Assembly (NCBI GenBank): GCA_023159155.1
Contig: JAJNNX010000005.1
Coordinates: 1,116,001-1,180,000 of the forward strand
Length of the DNA stretch: 64,000 nt
Reading direction: 5' to 3'
Source of the DNA: Ustulina deusta
Taxonomy: Eukaryota > Ascomycota > Sordariomycetes > Xylariales > Xylariaceae
The notes beneath the pieces are model-generated. The model was not told the origin of the DNA. It made no database searches and worked only from the letters and a program-made list of their open reading frames with translations. Below are positions 1-13,464 of the stretch, one piece after another. Numbering within the stretch: the stretch's first letter is position 1; each line of letters begins with the position of its first letter. The position numbers were made by a program, and so were the translations under genes.

Positions 1-2996
1 GCACCCAGCATTTGGTGGTACGGTACAGTACAATGGGTTGCGCCCTACCTGTCCAAGGGAATAGCTTGGGAGGAAGGCTGACAGGGAGGCGAAATAGGTA
101 CTGTAATGTCGCATGACGTAGGTTGTCCGCCAAGCCGGGCAAGCACTAGACCTATGTAGGTAGACATCCTTTTGATGCTACTCAGTACGTAGCAAGGCAC
201 TGTGGTCGAGTACCCAGGTAGCTACACTACCTGACGCTGGATTGATTTATCCTAACGAGGTTGAATCGCTTGTCTGCTTACATGTACATGTATACATACG
301 TTTTGAGAGAGTGTATTACGACAGGCAGTACAATTCTTACTTCGCATGTTGGCTTCTCGGGATACATGCCCAAGTCGATAGGTATACACTTCTCGTGTAC
401 AGTTAGTACGTGTAGAGCAGAATAAAGGAAGAGTGGTACAGTCGACAGGGCCCAAAGAAGCACTGGACGGCAGTCTACACTACACTACACTGCAGCAGGG
501 ACTCATCTAAGTATACTGAACAAGGCTCTGATACTGGTTTCCATCAGTTGAAGAGACATTTCGGTATTCCTATTCGTTGGATATCTATCTAGCTATGGAA
601 AATGGCTCAACAACCTAGACAGACGCACAGACAACATCTTCGTCTGTTGTTTTACACTTGTGCTGCAGATGCTTGCATGCGACAGATTCAGCTCGAACCG
701 CAGAGAACGGATATCCTAAGTATAGGTGACCGTTGGGACCTCGTCTCGTGCCAGCGTGTTGCATGCGTGGCTGTTTGAGACTAAAATTGCTCATAGATAT
801 CGAAAAGAGTGTCGGTATCTAGTTTAGTTGCATGGTGAAGGGGGACCTTGATACAGTACGAGGTACAGTATACGCACGCCATCTAGCCTCGCGACTCGCG
901 CAATCCGGTCACTGTGGGTTGCTGACTAGGACGGTTGTGGTGTACCTATTAAGGCCGAAACCCCGGCCCTTATTGCTCGATATCTCTACCAAGTAACAAC
1001 TTAAACCCTGAGCAGCACCGACTTTCGCCCTGCACCTTCAGTGGGTTCCGCACGCCTAGTGCAAGTCCAATCTTCACTACCCAGTGGGTGTGTGCTATAA
1101 TAGGCAGTGTATACTAGTATATAGGCTACCGCGATACTGTGCAGTGCTATCGCAACAGTGAAGAAAAAGGAGCTACAGGGTTCTGCACAGGGACAGGGTG
1201 CGGGACTTGGGGTTGACTGGGGTATACCTGGCGGCTGCAGGCCGCAGGCTAGTGTACTGGACGTAGTGCAGTAGTGGACTGGCGACAGACAACCCAGCTC
1301 GATACAGGGATTAGCGTGGTCTGTGTCGTCCATGCTGGTCAGAGCTTGTTGCTTGGCCTGTTGCTTGGCTGGTTGCTTGCAGAAACGGAATCAGAAACAG
1401 CAACAGGAAACCTTGTTTTGATCGGAAAATTCTACCAAAACAATGTCACTCTCACACCTGGCAACGGTGAGCTTATAACGTACAATTTGCCATCGGCGAC
1501 AGCGAAGACACAATCTAGAACAAGTCAATTGCATGGAGGACGAGTTGCTGGAGCTCGCTCGGAGCAATCGCGCTTCTTACGCGGCGGGATGCCCAGCAGA
1601 GTAAATGATTAAACCGGCGAGTCGAGGCATATTTGGCATTGTTGCGGTCTGTCGTCATGGCAAGCAAGTGAGGAAGAAGCTGAGTGAGTGATTTACCTAC
1701 ATGTACCACAGATGTCCACTAGATCGAAGTGGGGCACCTCACTTTCGGCCCCGTATCAGGGACTTATTGGCACAGTGTGCTTCTCTCTGCATCCACACAG
1801 TATCCAGTGGAGGGTGTCAAGATTTTCTCTTGCAGGTCAACTGCTTATCTAGATACTTCTTATCAATGCTGAGAGATATCTCCTGAATCTGACTACCTAC
1901 CTACCTACGTGTACCTGGTCTATAGATAGTTGTGGCATTTGTTCCTTGTCCGATAATAGTACGTACATGAACCTCCAAATAACACTTGTTTAGTAGAAGA
2001 CAAGAAATAGATTAAGAAAGAGTTTAGTTTAACTCAAAATCAACTTGTCAACTACATAGGTACATTGGTGACAATATATACTTGGATATCCTGAAGAGTC
2101 TCGGCCGAACAATGCAGAATGCGCAAGTTCAAGAGGTACCTGCAGTTTGTTCAACAACCTAATGCCTAAGAACGCATGGAGAGGTAGTAAACCAATTCCC
2201 ACACTACCTACCTGTGTGAAAAATACAGGACGATATCTACAACACTAGTGTAGTGCACACTCCATCATATAATAAGTAGCGCATAGATAATATTACCTAC
2301 CTCTATAAGATTACTTGTGGTGGACAATGCAATGAATACGTAGTTGGCTGCCATTGACGCTTGCTGATCCATCGTCGCCGTGATAGGCTAGGACACAAGA
2401 TGGCAGGTGGGGCATGCGGGTCCGCACTGTAGCGCGATGTCGCGAGACACCGAGCCCAGGACCTGGCTTGACTTGCGCCCATTTTGGAGAAGAGCTTCGG
2501 CGGCGGATCCATCCATCATTTCGCCCTCCTGCCTGGGTCTCTTGTTCTTTAAAAGTCCGAGCTGCCCGTCGCAATTGAGGTCTCGTTTTTTCTTTCCTCT
2601 CTTACCGCGTAGAGGCTTGTTCATTTCGACTCGTCAACTTTCAATAGGTTCTCGACGCTGGTGACTTCCACCCTACGCTCTCTTCCCCCCCATCCCCCTC
2701 CCTCCCATATACTTGTTGTTGTCTTGTAGGTCCCACGCTTCCCAATTCCTCTCTCTCTGCTCGGCCTGGGCGGTGCACAGTCTCACCGTTGCAACAATAT
2801 CATTTCACCTAGCTCCTACTCGCATTCCAGCCGCAGACGTCCCTTCCTTCTCCGTTGCCGTCGCAACAACAGCATTCCCAAGAGTTGCAACAACCCTGTG
2901 TCTGACGTACCTGTCCTTCTAACCCGCTTTCTTTATTAGTAGTACTAGCTCTGGCATAGCGAGTAGATCTCGACTATCGCGGTAACCCTCGCCATA
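1..2996. other. Gene-poor left end and pma1 upstream region
   Basis: I see no supportable gene here. The open frames are short, overlap on both strands and show no family resemblance. The DNA carries several TACCTA/TAGGTA words, for example a run of TACC-type units around 1893-1910 and another near 2205. The last 600 bases are the probable promoter and leader of pma1. Confidence 0.5.
2671..2706 (+). promoter_or_regulatory. Pyrimidine-rich tract upstream of pma1
   Basis: A nearly pure C/T stretch lies about 290 bases before the pma1 start codon. CT-rich tracts just upstream of transcription starts are common in highly expressed genes of filamentous fungi. Its role as a core promoter element is inferred from position and composition only. 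Confidence 0.4.
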
Positions 2997-5900
2997 ATGG
3001 CTGAGCCTAATTCTGCCGCCGCGCCGGCGATCCACACCAACATCGAGTCGGGTCACTTCGACGAGAAGGCGGCTCACCACGCCACCGAGCCTGCTCTGAC
3101 CAAGACCAAGGTCGAAGAGGCCGAGGAGGAAGATGAGGATATTGATGCTTTGATCGAGGACCTTGAATCTGACGATGGTGGTGCCGACGAGGAAGAGGAA
3201 GAGGAGGGCCAGGGTGTTGGCCAGGGCCGCACTATTCCTGATGAGATGCTGAACACCGATACTCGTCTGGGTCTGACAGATGGTAAGTCAACGGTGCGGG
3301 ATTGCCCGTTGTATTGGGGCGGGCGCTGGGCTAGGAAGCAGTCATTGCCATTTGAACCGGCTTGATGGAATGCACCATCGCTAATATTCGCACAGCTGAG
3401 GTTACCAACCGTCGCCGCAAGTATGGTCTCAACCAGATGAAGGAGGAGAAGGAGAACCTAATCCTTAAGTTTTTCGTATGCTTGACCCCCCCTTCATTAT
3501 CTACTTACGCAGGCACATCTAACAAATTTCTCACAGGGTTTCTTTGTTGGTCCCATTCAATTCGTCATGGAGGCTGCTGCTGTCCTTGCCGCTGGTCTGG
3601 AAGACTGGGTTGATTTCGGTGTCATTATTGGTCTACTTCTCCTCAACGCCGCCGTTGGTTTCATCCAGGAATACCAGGCTGGTTCCATCGTCGACGAGTT
3701 GAAGAAGACTCTTGCCCTCAAGGCTGTCGTTCTTCGTGATGGTACCCTCAAGGAAATCGAAGCTCCCCAGGTCGTCCCCGGTGATATCCTCCAGGTCGAA
3801 GAGGTGGGTGCATAGTTCGCCGGTTCCCAATTTGAAGCCACTTAACTAACTTTGCTCGTCCAGGGTACTATTATCCCCGCTGACGGTCGTATCGTTACCG
3901 ATGACGCTTTCCTACAAGTCGATCAGTCTGCCCTTACGGGCGAGTCTCTCGCTGTCGACAAGCACAAGAATGATCAATGCTTTGCTTCGTCCGCCGTCAA
4001 GCGTGGTGAGGCCTTCATGGTTGTAACTGCTACCGGTGATAACACTTTCGTCGGTCGTGCTGCTGCTCTCGTCAGTCAGGCTTCTGGCGGAACTGGTCAC
4101 TTTACTGAGGTTCTCAACGGTATTGGTACGATTCTACTAGTCTTGGTCATCCTTACACTCTTGGTCGTCTGGATCTCCTCATTCTACCGCTCCAACCCTA
4201 TTGTCGAAATCCTTGGCTTTACCTTGGCTATCACAATTGTTGGTGTTCCCGTCGGTCTCCCCGCTGTCGTTACCACAACCATGGCTGTCGGTGCCGCTTT
4301 CCTGGCTAAGAAGAAGGCTATCGTTCAAAAGCTATCCGCTATCGAGTCCCTGGCTGGTGTCGAGATTCTCTGCTCCGACAAGACTGGTACTCTGACCAAG
4401 AACAAGCTGTCTCTCGCTGAGCCCTTCACCGTTGCCGGTGTTGAGCCTGATGACCTAATGCTTACTGCTTGCCTGGCTGCTTCCCGCAAGAAGAAGGGTA
4501 TGGATGCTATCGACAAGGCTTTCCTCAAGGCCCTGAAGTACTACCCCCGTGCCAAGGGTGTCCTCTCCAAGTACATCGTCAAAGAATTCTACCCTTTCGA
4601 CCCTGTGTCCAAGAAGGTTACGGCCATCGTTGAGTCTCCCCAGGGTGAGATCATCACTTGTGTCAAGGGTGCTCCTCTGTTCGTCCTCAAGACTGTTGCT
4701 GAAGATCACCCCGTTCCCGAGGATATCGACCAGGCCTACAAGAACAAGGTTGCTGAGTTCGCCACTCGTGGTTTCCGTTCTCTCGGTGTTGCACGCAAGC
4801 GTGGTGAGGGTGCTTGGGAGATCCTTGGTATCATGCCTTGCTCTGACCCTCCCCGTCACGACACTGCTCGCACTATCAACGAGGCTAAGCGTATGGGTCT
4901 TTCCATTAAGATGCTTACTGGTGATGCTGTCGGTATCGCTCGTGAGACTTCTCGTCAACTTGGTCTCGGTACCAACGTCTACAATGCTGAGCGTCTCGGT
5001 CTCGGTGGCGGTGGTGACATGCCTGGCTCTGAGGTTTACGATTTCGTTGAGGCTGCCGATGGTTTTGCTGAAGTTTTCCCCCAGCACAAGTACAACGTCG
5101 TTGAGATCCTGCAACAGCGTGGCTACCTTGTGGGTATGACTGGTGACGGTGTCAACGATGCTCCTTCATTGAAGAAGGCCGATACTGGTATTGCTGTCGA
5201 GGGTGCTTCTGACGCTGCCCGCTCCGCTGCCGATATCGTCTTCTTGGCGCCAGGTCTTGGTGCTATTATTGATGCCCTCAAGACTTCCCGCCAGATTTTC
5301 CACCGTATGTATGCCTACGTCGTCTACCGTATCGCCCTGTCCCTCCACTTGGAGATCTACCTTGGCCTCTGGATTGCCATCCTCAACCGATCTCTGAACA
5401 TTGAGCTTGTCGTCTTTATTGCCATCTTTGCTGATGTCGCTACCCTGGCCATCGCCTACGACAACGCTCCTTACTCGATGACCCCTGTCAAGTGGAACCT
5501 GCCCAAGCTCTGGGGTATGTCGGTCATCCTCGGAATCATCCTCGCCGTCGGAACTTGGATCACGGTCACTACCCTTTATGCCAACGGTGAGAACGGTGGT
5601 ATCGTCCAGAACAACGGTAACCTCGATGAGGTTCTGTTCCTCGAGATCTCGCTCACCGAGAACTGGTTGATCTTCATCACCCGTGCTAACGGTCCCTTCT
5701 GGTCTTCCATCCCATCGTGGCAGCTTACTGGCGCTATCTTCCTCGTCGACGTTATCGCCACCCTCTTCTGTATCTTCGGTTGGTTCGAGGACGGATACAC
5801 CCACATTGTCGCTGTCGTCCGTATCTGGATTTTCTCGTTCGGTGTCTTCAGCGTCATGGGCGGTGTCTACTACTTCCTCCAAGACAGCACTGGCTTCGAC

Positions 5901-6067
5901 AATCTCATGCACGGCAAGTCGCCCAAGGGAAGCCAGAAGCAGCGCTCCCTCGAGGACTTTGGTAAGCTTTATATTCATCTCCCTTCCATTACGGCGACCC
6001 CTGGCTAACATGTTTCACAGTGGTCTCACTGCAGCGCGTCTCCACCCAGCACGAGAAGTCGCAGTAA
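2997..6067 (+). CDS. pma1: Plasma membrane H+-ATPase (P-type, P3A)
   Basis: This is the ATP-driven proton pump that energises the plasma membrane. Exons are 2997-3282, 3396-3475, 3537-3803, 3864-5961 and 6021-6067, giving 925 residues, close to the roughly 920 usual for the family. The N-terminus is very acidic (residues about 38-75). The P-type signature [10 protein letters not shown] places the phosphorylated aspartate at D383, TGES lies in the actuator domain, and [11 protein letters not shown] at about 635-645 is the hinge motif. The membrane segments follow the usual 4+6 layout. The last exon encodes the regulatory tail ending [13 protein letters not shown], with the Ser/Thr pair that is phosphorylated in yeast Pma1. 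Codons strongly favour C-ending and GGT/GCT forms, as expected for a highly expressed gene; this also creates long antisense open frames. The start lies in a good context (ATAATGG) and opens the conserved acidic leader. Confidence 0.97.
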
Positions 6068-6820
6068 ATGGTCGAGTAGTCAAACGGCGCGGCAGCACCC
6101 GCCAAGCCCCGCCACCCGGCCCCCTTCTCCGTTGTGTTACATACCTTTGCCTTTCGGTGTATAGATACTAGATCTCCGTTTGGCTTGGGGGTCGAACGAT
6201 CACTCTTTATAATTTCATTTTTGCAAACTGAATGATGCGGCGGGCGGACTTCGGTCATATACCCTACCTATACGTCTTTAGACTTAATTAAATAAGAAGA
6301 AAGTTAAACAACTTACACCATGTCTTAGAGTTCTAGCTATGCGGCCGAGCTAGCCTCTGTCTGCTGAATGTGTTGACCAGGTGAATGAGGCGGATACGAC
6401 TTGATGGCTGTAAACGTAATTTTCCTCTCGGCTGAAAGATCTAGTGGCGACATGGGTAAATGCCCTATTGTGCTGTCAGAGCACCGAGTTAGATTTGTGG
6501 ATCTGTCGCGCCGTCAAATGGTACTTGCTGTCACGATCACCTGGAGTCGGGTGTCATTCACCTGTGCTTTCTTTTACAAAGGCTTGTACACTCTCTACAT
6601 GCAACATCTAACATGTGAACTGCTTCCTTAGCTACACAGCTGGGACGTTCTACCTCGATGAACAACGGACTCACCTGCGTCTCTGCACAATGACTATGCT
6701 GCAACTGTCCGACATACTATCAAAGTAGCACATCTTCGGGCGTTACTTCATGATATCATATAACAAACAACCTCTCTTGGTTCATCCTGTCCTGTCCTCT
6801 CCTGCGTTGAGAACGCAGGC
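6068..6820. other. Intergenic region between pma1 and the DCAF4-like gene
   Basis: This holds the pma1 3' untranslated region and the promoter side of the next gene on the same strand. I see no coding potential and no notable repeat. Confidence 0.5.
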
Positions 6821-8942
6821 ATGGATATTCCGGGGTACTATTACGGTTTGTAACCCAAATAACTTCCTTGCTCCGACCCCCTTCTCTCTACTGTCTTGTG
6901 CGTTACAGGCACGTGCGAGCTACGGTATGAAGCCAGCCAAGCTGACAGTCCAACTAAGATGCCGCGAAGCGCCGCTATTTCAAAGTCGAGAACAGTAGGA
7001 CAGCGCCTACCCAGGCTGCCTGGTCCTCTGACAGTGTGAAGAGGCGGAAGCTCGGCGATGACGACGCCGCCACCGCTTTGCGGCACGTGAACCTGGCCAA
7101 GAACCGCATCAGGCGGGCAAGAGTGCTCCATGAGCCGTTGATGGGCGGGTTCTTCGCCCGGGAATATGGCGCCATGGAGGACGATATGCAGGCTGCTTGC
7201 TTCGTCGATGGCCTAAGGCACAAAGGCTGTATTCCACTGCTCGGCCTGGGAGTGCATGGTCCGGCAATGCAAGTCAAGCGCATGTTTATCGGCGGCTACG
7301 ATCACAGGACAGGCATGTGTAATGTCTATGCCGGTATGTCGCTCACAGATCCTATTCCTTGCCTCTTTGCTTTGTCGTTGCGAAGAGATATTGATATATA
7401 ATTGACTCTGTAGCCCCGAACGAGATCCTGTTCCTTTCCACGTACTTCCCTCGAGACAAGAATGGGCGGTAGGTATTTCGACTAAAGAACGGTACTCGTT
7501 CGGCATCCCCCCCTCCTTGCCTCATGCCTAGATGAACGATACAGTGGCTAACCTATTGTCTTTGTATTGGCGCCACAGCCTCAACCACCGCCTCCTAGCC
7601 AACTACCGCATCCCACGATATCACCCGCCAGGGCTCATGGAGAATATCCCATACATCTCAGATATACAATACCATGCGCCCAGCAACTCGATGTTTGTAA
7701 CGTCGCGACAACCGTTCTTTGGCGGCACTGCCAATTGTCTGCGGGCATTCTCGCCCGCGATTGATGATGACAGCATGGACCCTCTGCGTCCACGCTGGCT
7801 TCCCCCTCTAGGTAAGTTTGTCTTACTAGCCTTCTTCCCTGTGTCTCTACTTCTCTGTTATTCTTATCTTTCATGTCCTCTCTTATCCCTTGTTTTTCCA
7901 TGGTAGTTCTTTTCTCGTTTTATCCTTGGTGCCGAGTACTCACATCAGCTGTTTTCACGCCTTAGAGGCCTCCAGGAGCCTGGCCGTATGTAGAGCCAAG
8001 CCGAACCACAACGACTACGAGGCGCACTGCGTTGCACCTGCGCCGGCATTTTCGTCGGTCGTGTGCACGGTCGGTACGAGTCGGGGCATTGTGAAGTGGG
8101 ATCGCAACTTCGTGCCCTCGGCCTTTGGGACCAGCCCTAAACAACACCATCCAGGCGATCTGTTCCACGATGTCTTCGCGATCGACTTCCATCCGAGCCA
8201 CGGAGAAGTCATGCGATTCGGCGGACGCCCGGGGGCGCTGTTCACGGCTGATACACGCGTATCATTCACTAAATGGTCATATCTCAAGCTGCCCTCCACC
8301 ATCACGCACCTCAGGTGCCTGGACGGCGGAAACCAGGTCCTTGTGGCCGGGCTCCAGAATCAGCTCGGGGTTTATGACATGCGGTTCGTGCGCTCACATC
8401 GGGGCGGCGGCGACAAAGGCGACAGCATTGATATCGATGATCGTAATCACCCTCACTATTCCCGATGGCGCAATTTCAACCATCGAAATGGCAACAACAG
8501 CAACAACAAGAGGTGGGGATGGAGAGAAAAGACGACAGAGGAGGGGAGGCACGATGGCGCACACAAATCAATAGCCCAGCCCGTAATCCAATTCGAGCGC
8601 TACCGCAACACCGCACACATCGACATCGGCTTCGCATACGACGCGGCCACAGGCGTCGTGGCGACCGCCCACGACGACGTCCCCGGCACCGTTGGGCTGC
8701 ATTCGGTGCGCACGGGCTCCCGCCTCCGGGTCCTCGATCTCGCATCGAAGGGGCCGCAGAATTCTCGGTCGCATGAGCGATCCCTGTCGGAGAGAGACCA
8801 CGCCGATCCCGCCGTCGTCCAAAGCCTGCAATTCCAGACTTTCCCCGGCGATCACACGCCCACGCTCTTCGTAGGTAGCGGCCCGCGCTGCGGCATCACC
8901 GCGTTTTCGTTCGGCGTCGATGATTTGGAGGATGAGGCGTGA
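6821..8942 (+). CDS. WD40-type protein, DCAF4/WDR21-like
   Basis: Exons are 6821-6845, 6959-7333, 7414-7468, 7579-7811 and 7966-8942, joining in frame to 554 residues. The first exon is only 25 nt and supplies MDIPGYYY. Splicing to exon 2 restores an N-terminal motif, PGYYYD..KRRYFK, which resembles the start of DCAF4/WDR21 proteins (substrate receptors of CUL4-DDB1 ubiquitin ligases). Later parts contain beta-propeller-like blades, such as VVCTVGTSRGIVKWD, DVFAIDFHP and QVLVAGLQNQLGVYDMRF, with a low-complexity Gly/Asn/Arg insert around genomic 8400-8570. The last blade, near TLFVGSGPRCGITAFSF, reaches the C-terminus. The gene is convergent with the bZIP gene. The propeller assignment is fairly secure. 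The DCAF4 link rests mainly on the N-terminal motif, and another WD40 family is possible. Confidence 0.7.
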
Positions 8943-10039
8943 CGAGAAGACACACACAGAGAGAGAGGGTGTGGGGGTAAAAGTACGGGCATTAGAACGA
9001 GGAGATACGGGAGAGAGAGGAACGGGAAAGAATAGAGCAAGACTTACCCACCTAATCCATCTTGCAAAATATATACCCCATAACGGCAGCAGCAGGCAGA
9101 ATCGCGCGAGATGGGAGGAGCCGGAACGTGTACCTACCTACTTAGGGAACGAAGGACATAGATACATACCTTCCATAGGTAGCAATACTCGATACGCGAA
9201 TGCTGAAACGAACGCGAGTCGCGCGACATGTTCGTTCGCCTTACCCACGCCCTCCTCCGTCTCTTTATCCCCCTTCTACAGACATTTAGATAGATACTGA
9301 CGGACATCATCCTCATCTCAATGCTCCATTAATCCATTATCCCCCGGCCTCACACGTCAGCCTCGGTCGATAATGATGCTTGTTGTTACCTACGTAGGCG
9401 TCGAGGACCGGATTCTCGGATAACAACACACTGTGGCGGTCAGGCCAATAGTTATTGATGCATATACTTCTTGATATTATATATATATATAAACATTACC
9501 ATAAATGTATAGGAAGGTATGTGTGCGTATATGTGCGTCATATGCATATTCCTTCACAAGACCAGACCTCCAGACAAGACCCGTCCATCCATCCTCGTGG
9601 ATTCGGAATCCCATGAGGGTTTAATCCCATAACACCAATGGTATCCACACACGCGACGATTATCTCAAGACTCCCCGAAGCAAGTCCCGTGCCTTTCTCG
9701 AGGGTTGGGAAATTCTCGAAGTAAGAGGCAATCAACTGATGACAAAGACTGGATACGTGGATAGGCATATATGGTCCACAACGCCGTCACGCATTAGTTA
9801 TTCGAAAACGTGAACTCCGCTATAATAACTGAGTGAGTAAACCTTGCTTTTCCCCCCATTTGATATGCTAGTTCCTTGTGATACTTCCGACGCCTTAGAG
9901 TCAAGTAGTGTATAAAGACGATCCCTGTGATGTTCTTCTAGTTTTTTTCGAAACGCCGTAATAATGAGTGGAGTATTCAGATCCGTAAATGTATTTCAGA
10001 CAAAACCCGGTTCGTTGCAGAACGTATTTCATGCTAATT
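8943..10039. other. Tail-to-tail intergenic region
   Basis: This is the space between two convergent genes. It contains a short alternating AT tract at about 9476-9491 and several TACCTA/TAGGTA words near 9130-9180. No coding region is supported. Confidence 0.5.
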
Positions 10040-12321
10040 TTATTCATGAATTTGGGACTGGTTTGGATTTAGTGTACTGCCGTCGCTCTTGAGGTTATAC
10101 GTGCCCCGGAGAGCCGGACAAGCCTGATCGAATTCATCGCCTAATGTCCAGTTCTCTAGCCTGTGCAAATGGCGTAGGAAAACAGGATTGATGATGGTCT
10201 CACTGCCGTCGGGAACGACAATGAGAGCGTCAGTTTCTTCGTATGGCCAGTTAAGGGATAAAGTTAGCGTATAGGGGACGAATATTTCGTTGAAATGAAA
10301 ATCCGGGGATTCGTATTCACGGACAAACTTCTCGCGCATCATAGGAAAGGGTAGGTAGTCGATCCATGCGGGGTGTGGGGTGCTGCACTGTATGTCCAGA
10401 GGCCGTACGAATAAGGGCAATAGATTGTAATTCTCTTGGGTTGGACTAATATGCCACCTCACTACAACACTCAGGGTCAGCAATTGCCGTCTTGAACGAG
10501 GTTCGGAGGGGTATTTAAACCATGTAGGCCCTCAAGACAGGCTCATAATCAGAGCAAAACCCTCAATACCCTTGGAGATGACCAGAATGAGAAGAAAATG
10601 GCCAACATTACTTACTAACAATAAACATGACGTATAGAACAGCCACCTTCTCGGGCACTCTGCAAATTGCGGAAAACTTCGATATAATATCCGTAAAGAC
10701 CTTGGATACCGGATGGGAACGCAAACCGTCCGTGGGATTAAGCAATGAAAAAATGGAGGGATATTCAGGTCCTACGACCTCCCTTGTTGGCACACCCTCG
10801 GCGGCGCGTTGACGGCGTTCTTGCATAAAGTCTAGAAGAACCTGATCGAGAGGGCAAGTTGCTGGAACATGCTTAATTGGGGGATCGGCACCTACCCACG
10901 GCATCTGGGGGGGATTTGAGGGATCGGGCGCGTACTCTATAGATTGGGGTTGCTGTGTTGGCGGCGGAAGCGGCGAACTACTGCTCATAGGAGTGTTGTT
11001 AGAAGACCCGAAATGCGTGGCAATGCTACAATCGTGTTTCATGGGTAAATGCTGATATTCGGATGAATCCTGAGCTCCGTTCACTCCCGTCTGCATTCTA
11101 TTCAAACGCTGTGAAGGATGGAGAAGAAAGTCGAGCCTGATATGCTCGCCACCGACGTTCAGGTTCGGGACGCGGTCATTCCATTGCTGGTTTGATATCT
11201 TAACTTGATGGGCACCTAAATCGAGACGTGAACTTGACTGGGGTAGTGCTTGGCTATGCCGGAACGAATCCACGCCCGAATGTGGTGTTGGCTCGCCGCC
11301 CGACGTCGAACTGTTATGAGCGGAGTAAGACGAGAGCTGTTGTCGTTGTTCTTGCTGCTGAGTAGGTTGCGTAGAGTCATGAGTTGGACCTAGAGAGGCA
11401 AAAGCGCCTGCAGCTGCAAGCAACTAAGTTAGTCAAACACAACCATGAGAAAGTGGCGACCAGAGTATTGAAGCTTCAGAACTTCGGGTTGACATACCCG
11501 TATCACTGGACAAGAGAGGTTGTATCAAGGCCACAACGGAAGCCATACGGGCTTTAAGCTCTACAATTTTAGCCTCGGCAGCCTCTTTCTGGCGGATCGC
11601 TTTCTGGAGCTCCTGATACGGCTTTTGGGCAGTTAATTCACGTATTCTATTCTCGAGGGCTTCGATCTGGTTCTTGGTCCGTTCCCGTATAGCCCGCTGC
11701 GCCTCTCGGTCTATCGTAATCAAGTCAGACACTTCCATCTATCCGCGATCGGAGGGGCTCATATAATGTCTCTAGCATGATCTCATGAATTCACAGCCCG
11801 TACGGGCATTTTTATCCATCAATGACATGTACTGGTCATAGCGGCAGCAGCAAAACGCCGACAACGATGACCATGTGGTGTAAAGGGGCACTAACGAGGA
11901 TAGAAGGGAGGATTAACCTACCATTAGCTCGCTTCTTCGCTAGCTGCTCGGGGGTCAGGTTAGCGACGCCTCTTGATCCAGGGCCGCCGGTACGTCGCTT
12001 CTTAGTGCGTTGATCCTGGGGAATGGCTGAGACATCGTCCCGACCGCCGGGTAGCGAGCTCGACGAATCTGGGGATTGGCCATCGAGGGACGAGGACGGA
12101 CCACGCTTGTAGAGACTTGGGTCGTTGGGTGGAGGAGATACGGCGATGGCAGGATAGAGCGCCTCGGCGGTAGTAGCAGCAGCACCCGTAGCGGTGGAAG
12201 TTGGCTGGCGATGATGGTTGCAGCCGGGATCGGTGGGGCCGGCGGCGGTGGAAATAGGGATGGACGCAGGCGTGGGGGTGAGACGGTTGGTGGAGGTCGA
12301 GGGCGAGGACGAGGGAAGCAT
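10040..12321 (-). CDS. bZIP transcription factor with DUF3425-type C-terminal domain
   Basis: Exons in transcript order are 12321-11922, 11710-11498, 11413-10616 and 10461-10040, giving 610 residues. Splicing joins GVANLTPEQLAKKRAN to DREAQRAIRERTK, rebuilding the fungal-type basic region and leucine zipper; neither exon holds the whole DNA-binding domain. The zipper continues through KNQIEALENRIRELTAQ and ends in a helix rich in Glu and Ala. A Ser/Gln-rich middle follows (QQQEQRQQLSSYS and similar). The C-terminal part, from about TCPLDQVLLDFMQER onward and including the spliced VMRWHISPTQENYNLLP, is the DUF3425 pattern common in filamentous ascomycete regulators. It is a predicted nuclear DNA-binding protein; its target genes cannot be inferred. 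The ATG at 12321 was chosen because the in-frame extension upstream looks like a hydrophobic artefact. Confidence 0.9.
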
Positions 12322-13464
12322 TATTAAATACCTAACAGCAATCAAAGATAAAAATAGCAATAAGGAGAGCTGGACCGTATGCACCTACGTCCCCCGGACC
12401 CGTCACGGCACATCACCACTGGACTCTCGCTCGCTTCACGCCGACCTGTCATGCATACAGGGATCGGGATCGGGGGCCGGATCCGGTGGATGGGTGGATG
12501 GGTGGGCGGATGGACGGCTGGACGGCTGGTTGACGGTTGCTGGTGCACACCCACCTGTGGTGTATCCCCTCCCTTGTCGTGATGGACGGGATGGCGGGTG
12601 AATTGACCCACGGCCTGGCTGGTAGGGCTGGATGGGGGCGGGATACCACGCTAGGGTCGTATACAGAGCGCGCGGGATGGGGATGGAGCGAGACTGTCAG
12701 TGTGTGAACTTGTGGGTTGTCGCACGACCCGAACTGGAGGCACATCCGCCTATCTAGATCACCGCTCTTTCCCGGGGTCAGGCCGTGTTTTTATTCTATT
12801 CGATTTTTTTTTACTGCGAGTGGGGGCATACATGATTCATGAGGCGTCCCGGCCCAAGAGCACAATGACTCGGTATTAGCCTTTTGAACAACAACCTTGC
12901 CAAGTCGTCGGCCTCCATGGCACTAACTTGCTGTAGGTACATAGTCCAGGAGATCGTCTGTTGTGGGAAGATACGGATGCATTAGTTTATCGCGCTATGT
13001 GGTTCCACGACAGACTTACCTACCTACTAGTGTTGCTGTTACCAGGCACGTACGTACCTAAGGTACGGAGGTACATATCTGGGTACGCTGGTCTGACAGT
13101 CTGGTAAGTTTCTAGCTCTAAGTTGAGAGGACGATTAGGTATTGGTACTGGGTAGGTATTTATTTGCCTTGCTATTAAATAGTTGGACATAGAAGTCTTC
13201 CTGCTGTGTCATAACGACACCTGCCTCGGATGACTTTTTACACATTCGAATTATTTGCTTGGTCTTCATCCGTATGACGCTGTAATTATACATCACATAG
13301 GATAGCAGTCTATTTTCCCGCGAGGAAGTGCCGTGTTCCTCCGTGGGCTCGTGGTAGTTATTACATTGTACTATCCGTGTCCAACGGCCGCCGCCTTCTC
13401 CTTGATGCCCACTTGGCAGTGGTCGAGTGCTCCTCCACATCTTCCTACATGTGCTCTCTCATGC
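12322..13464. other. Intergenic region upstream of the bZIP gene
   Basis: This lies between the start of the bZIP gene and the end of nic96, both on the minus strand, so it should hold the bZIP promoter. There are short GGAT/GGAC-rich imperfect repeats at about 12470-12530 and TACCTA/TACGTACC words at about 13018-13075. No gene is supported. Confidence 0.5.

Noticed and set aside
1274..1612. Plus-strand open frame of 112 codons in the left gene-poor region
   Set aside because: Begins in overlapping opposite-strand frames and has no recognisable domain or splice context.
4455..5114. Antisense open frame (219 codons) opposite pma1
   Set aside because: Same cause: the complement of biased pma1 codons, Thr/Ser/Leu/Asp-rich and without a recognisable domain.
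5166..6011. Long antisense open frame (281 codons) opposite pma1
   Set aside because: It lies exactly opposite a strongly biased coding exon, has a repetitive Asp/Glu/Val/Asp composition and no family features; it is a by-product of pma1 codon use.
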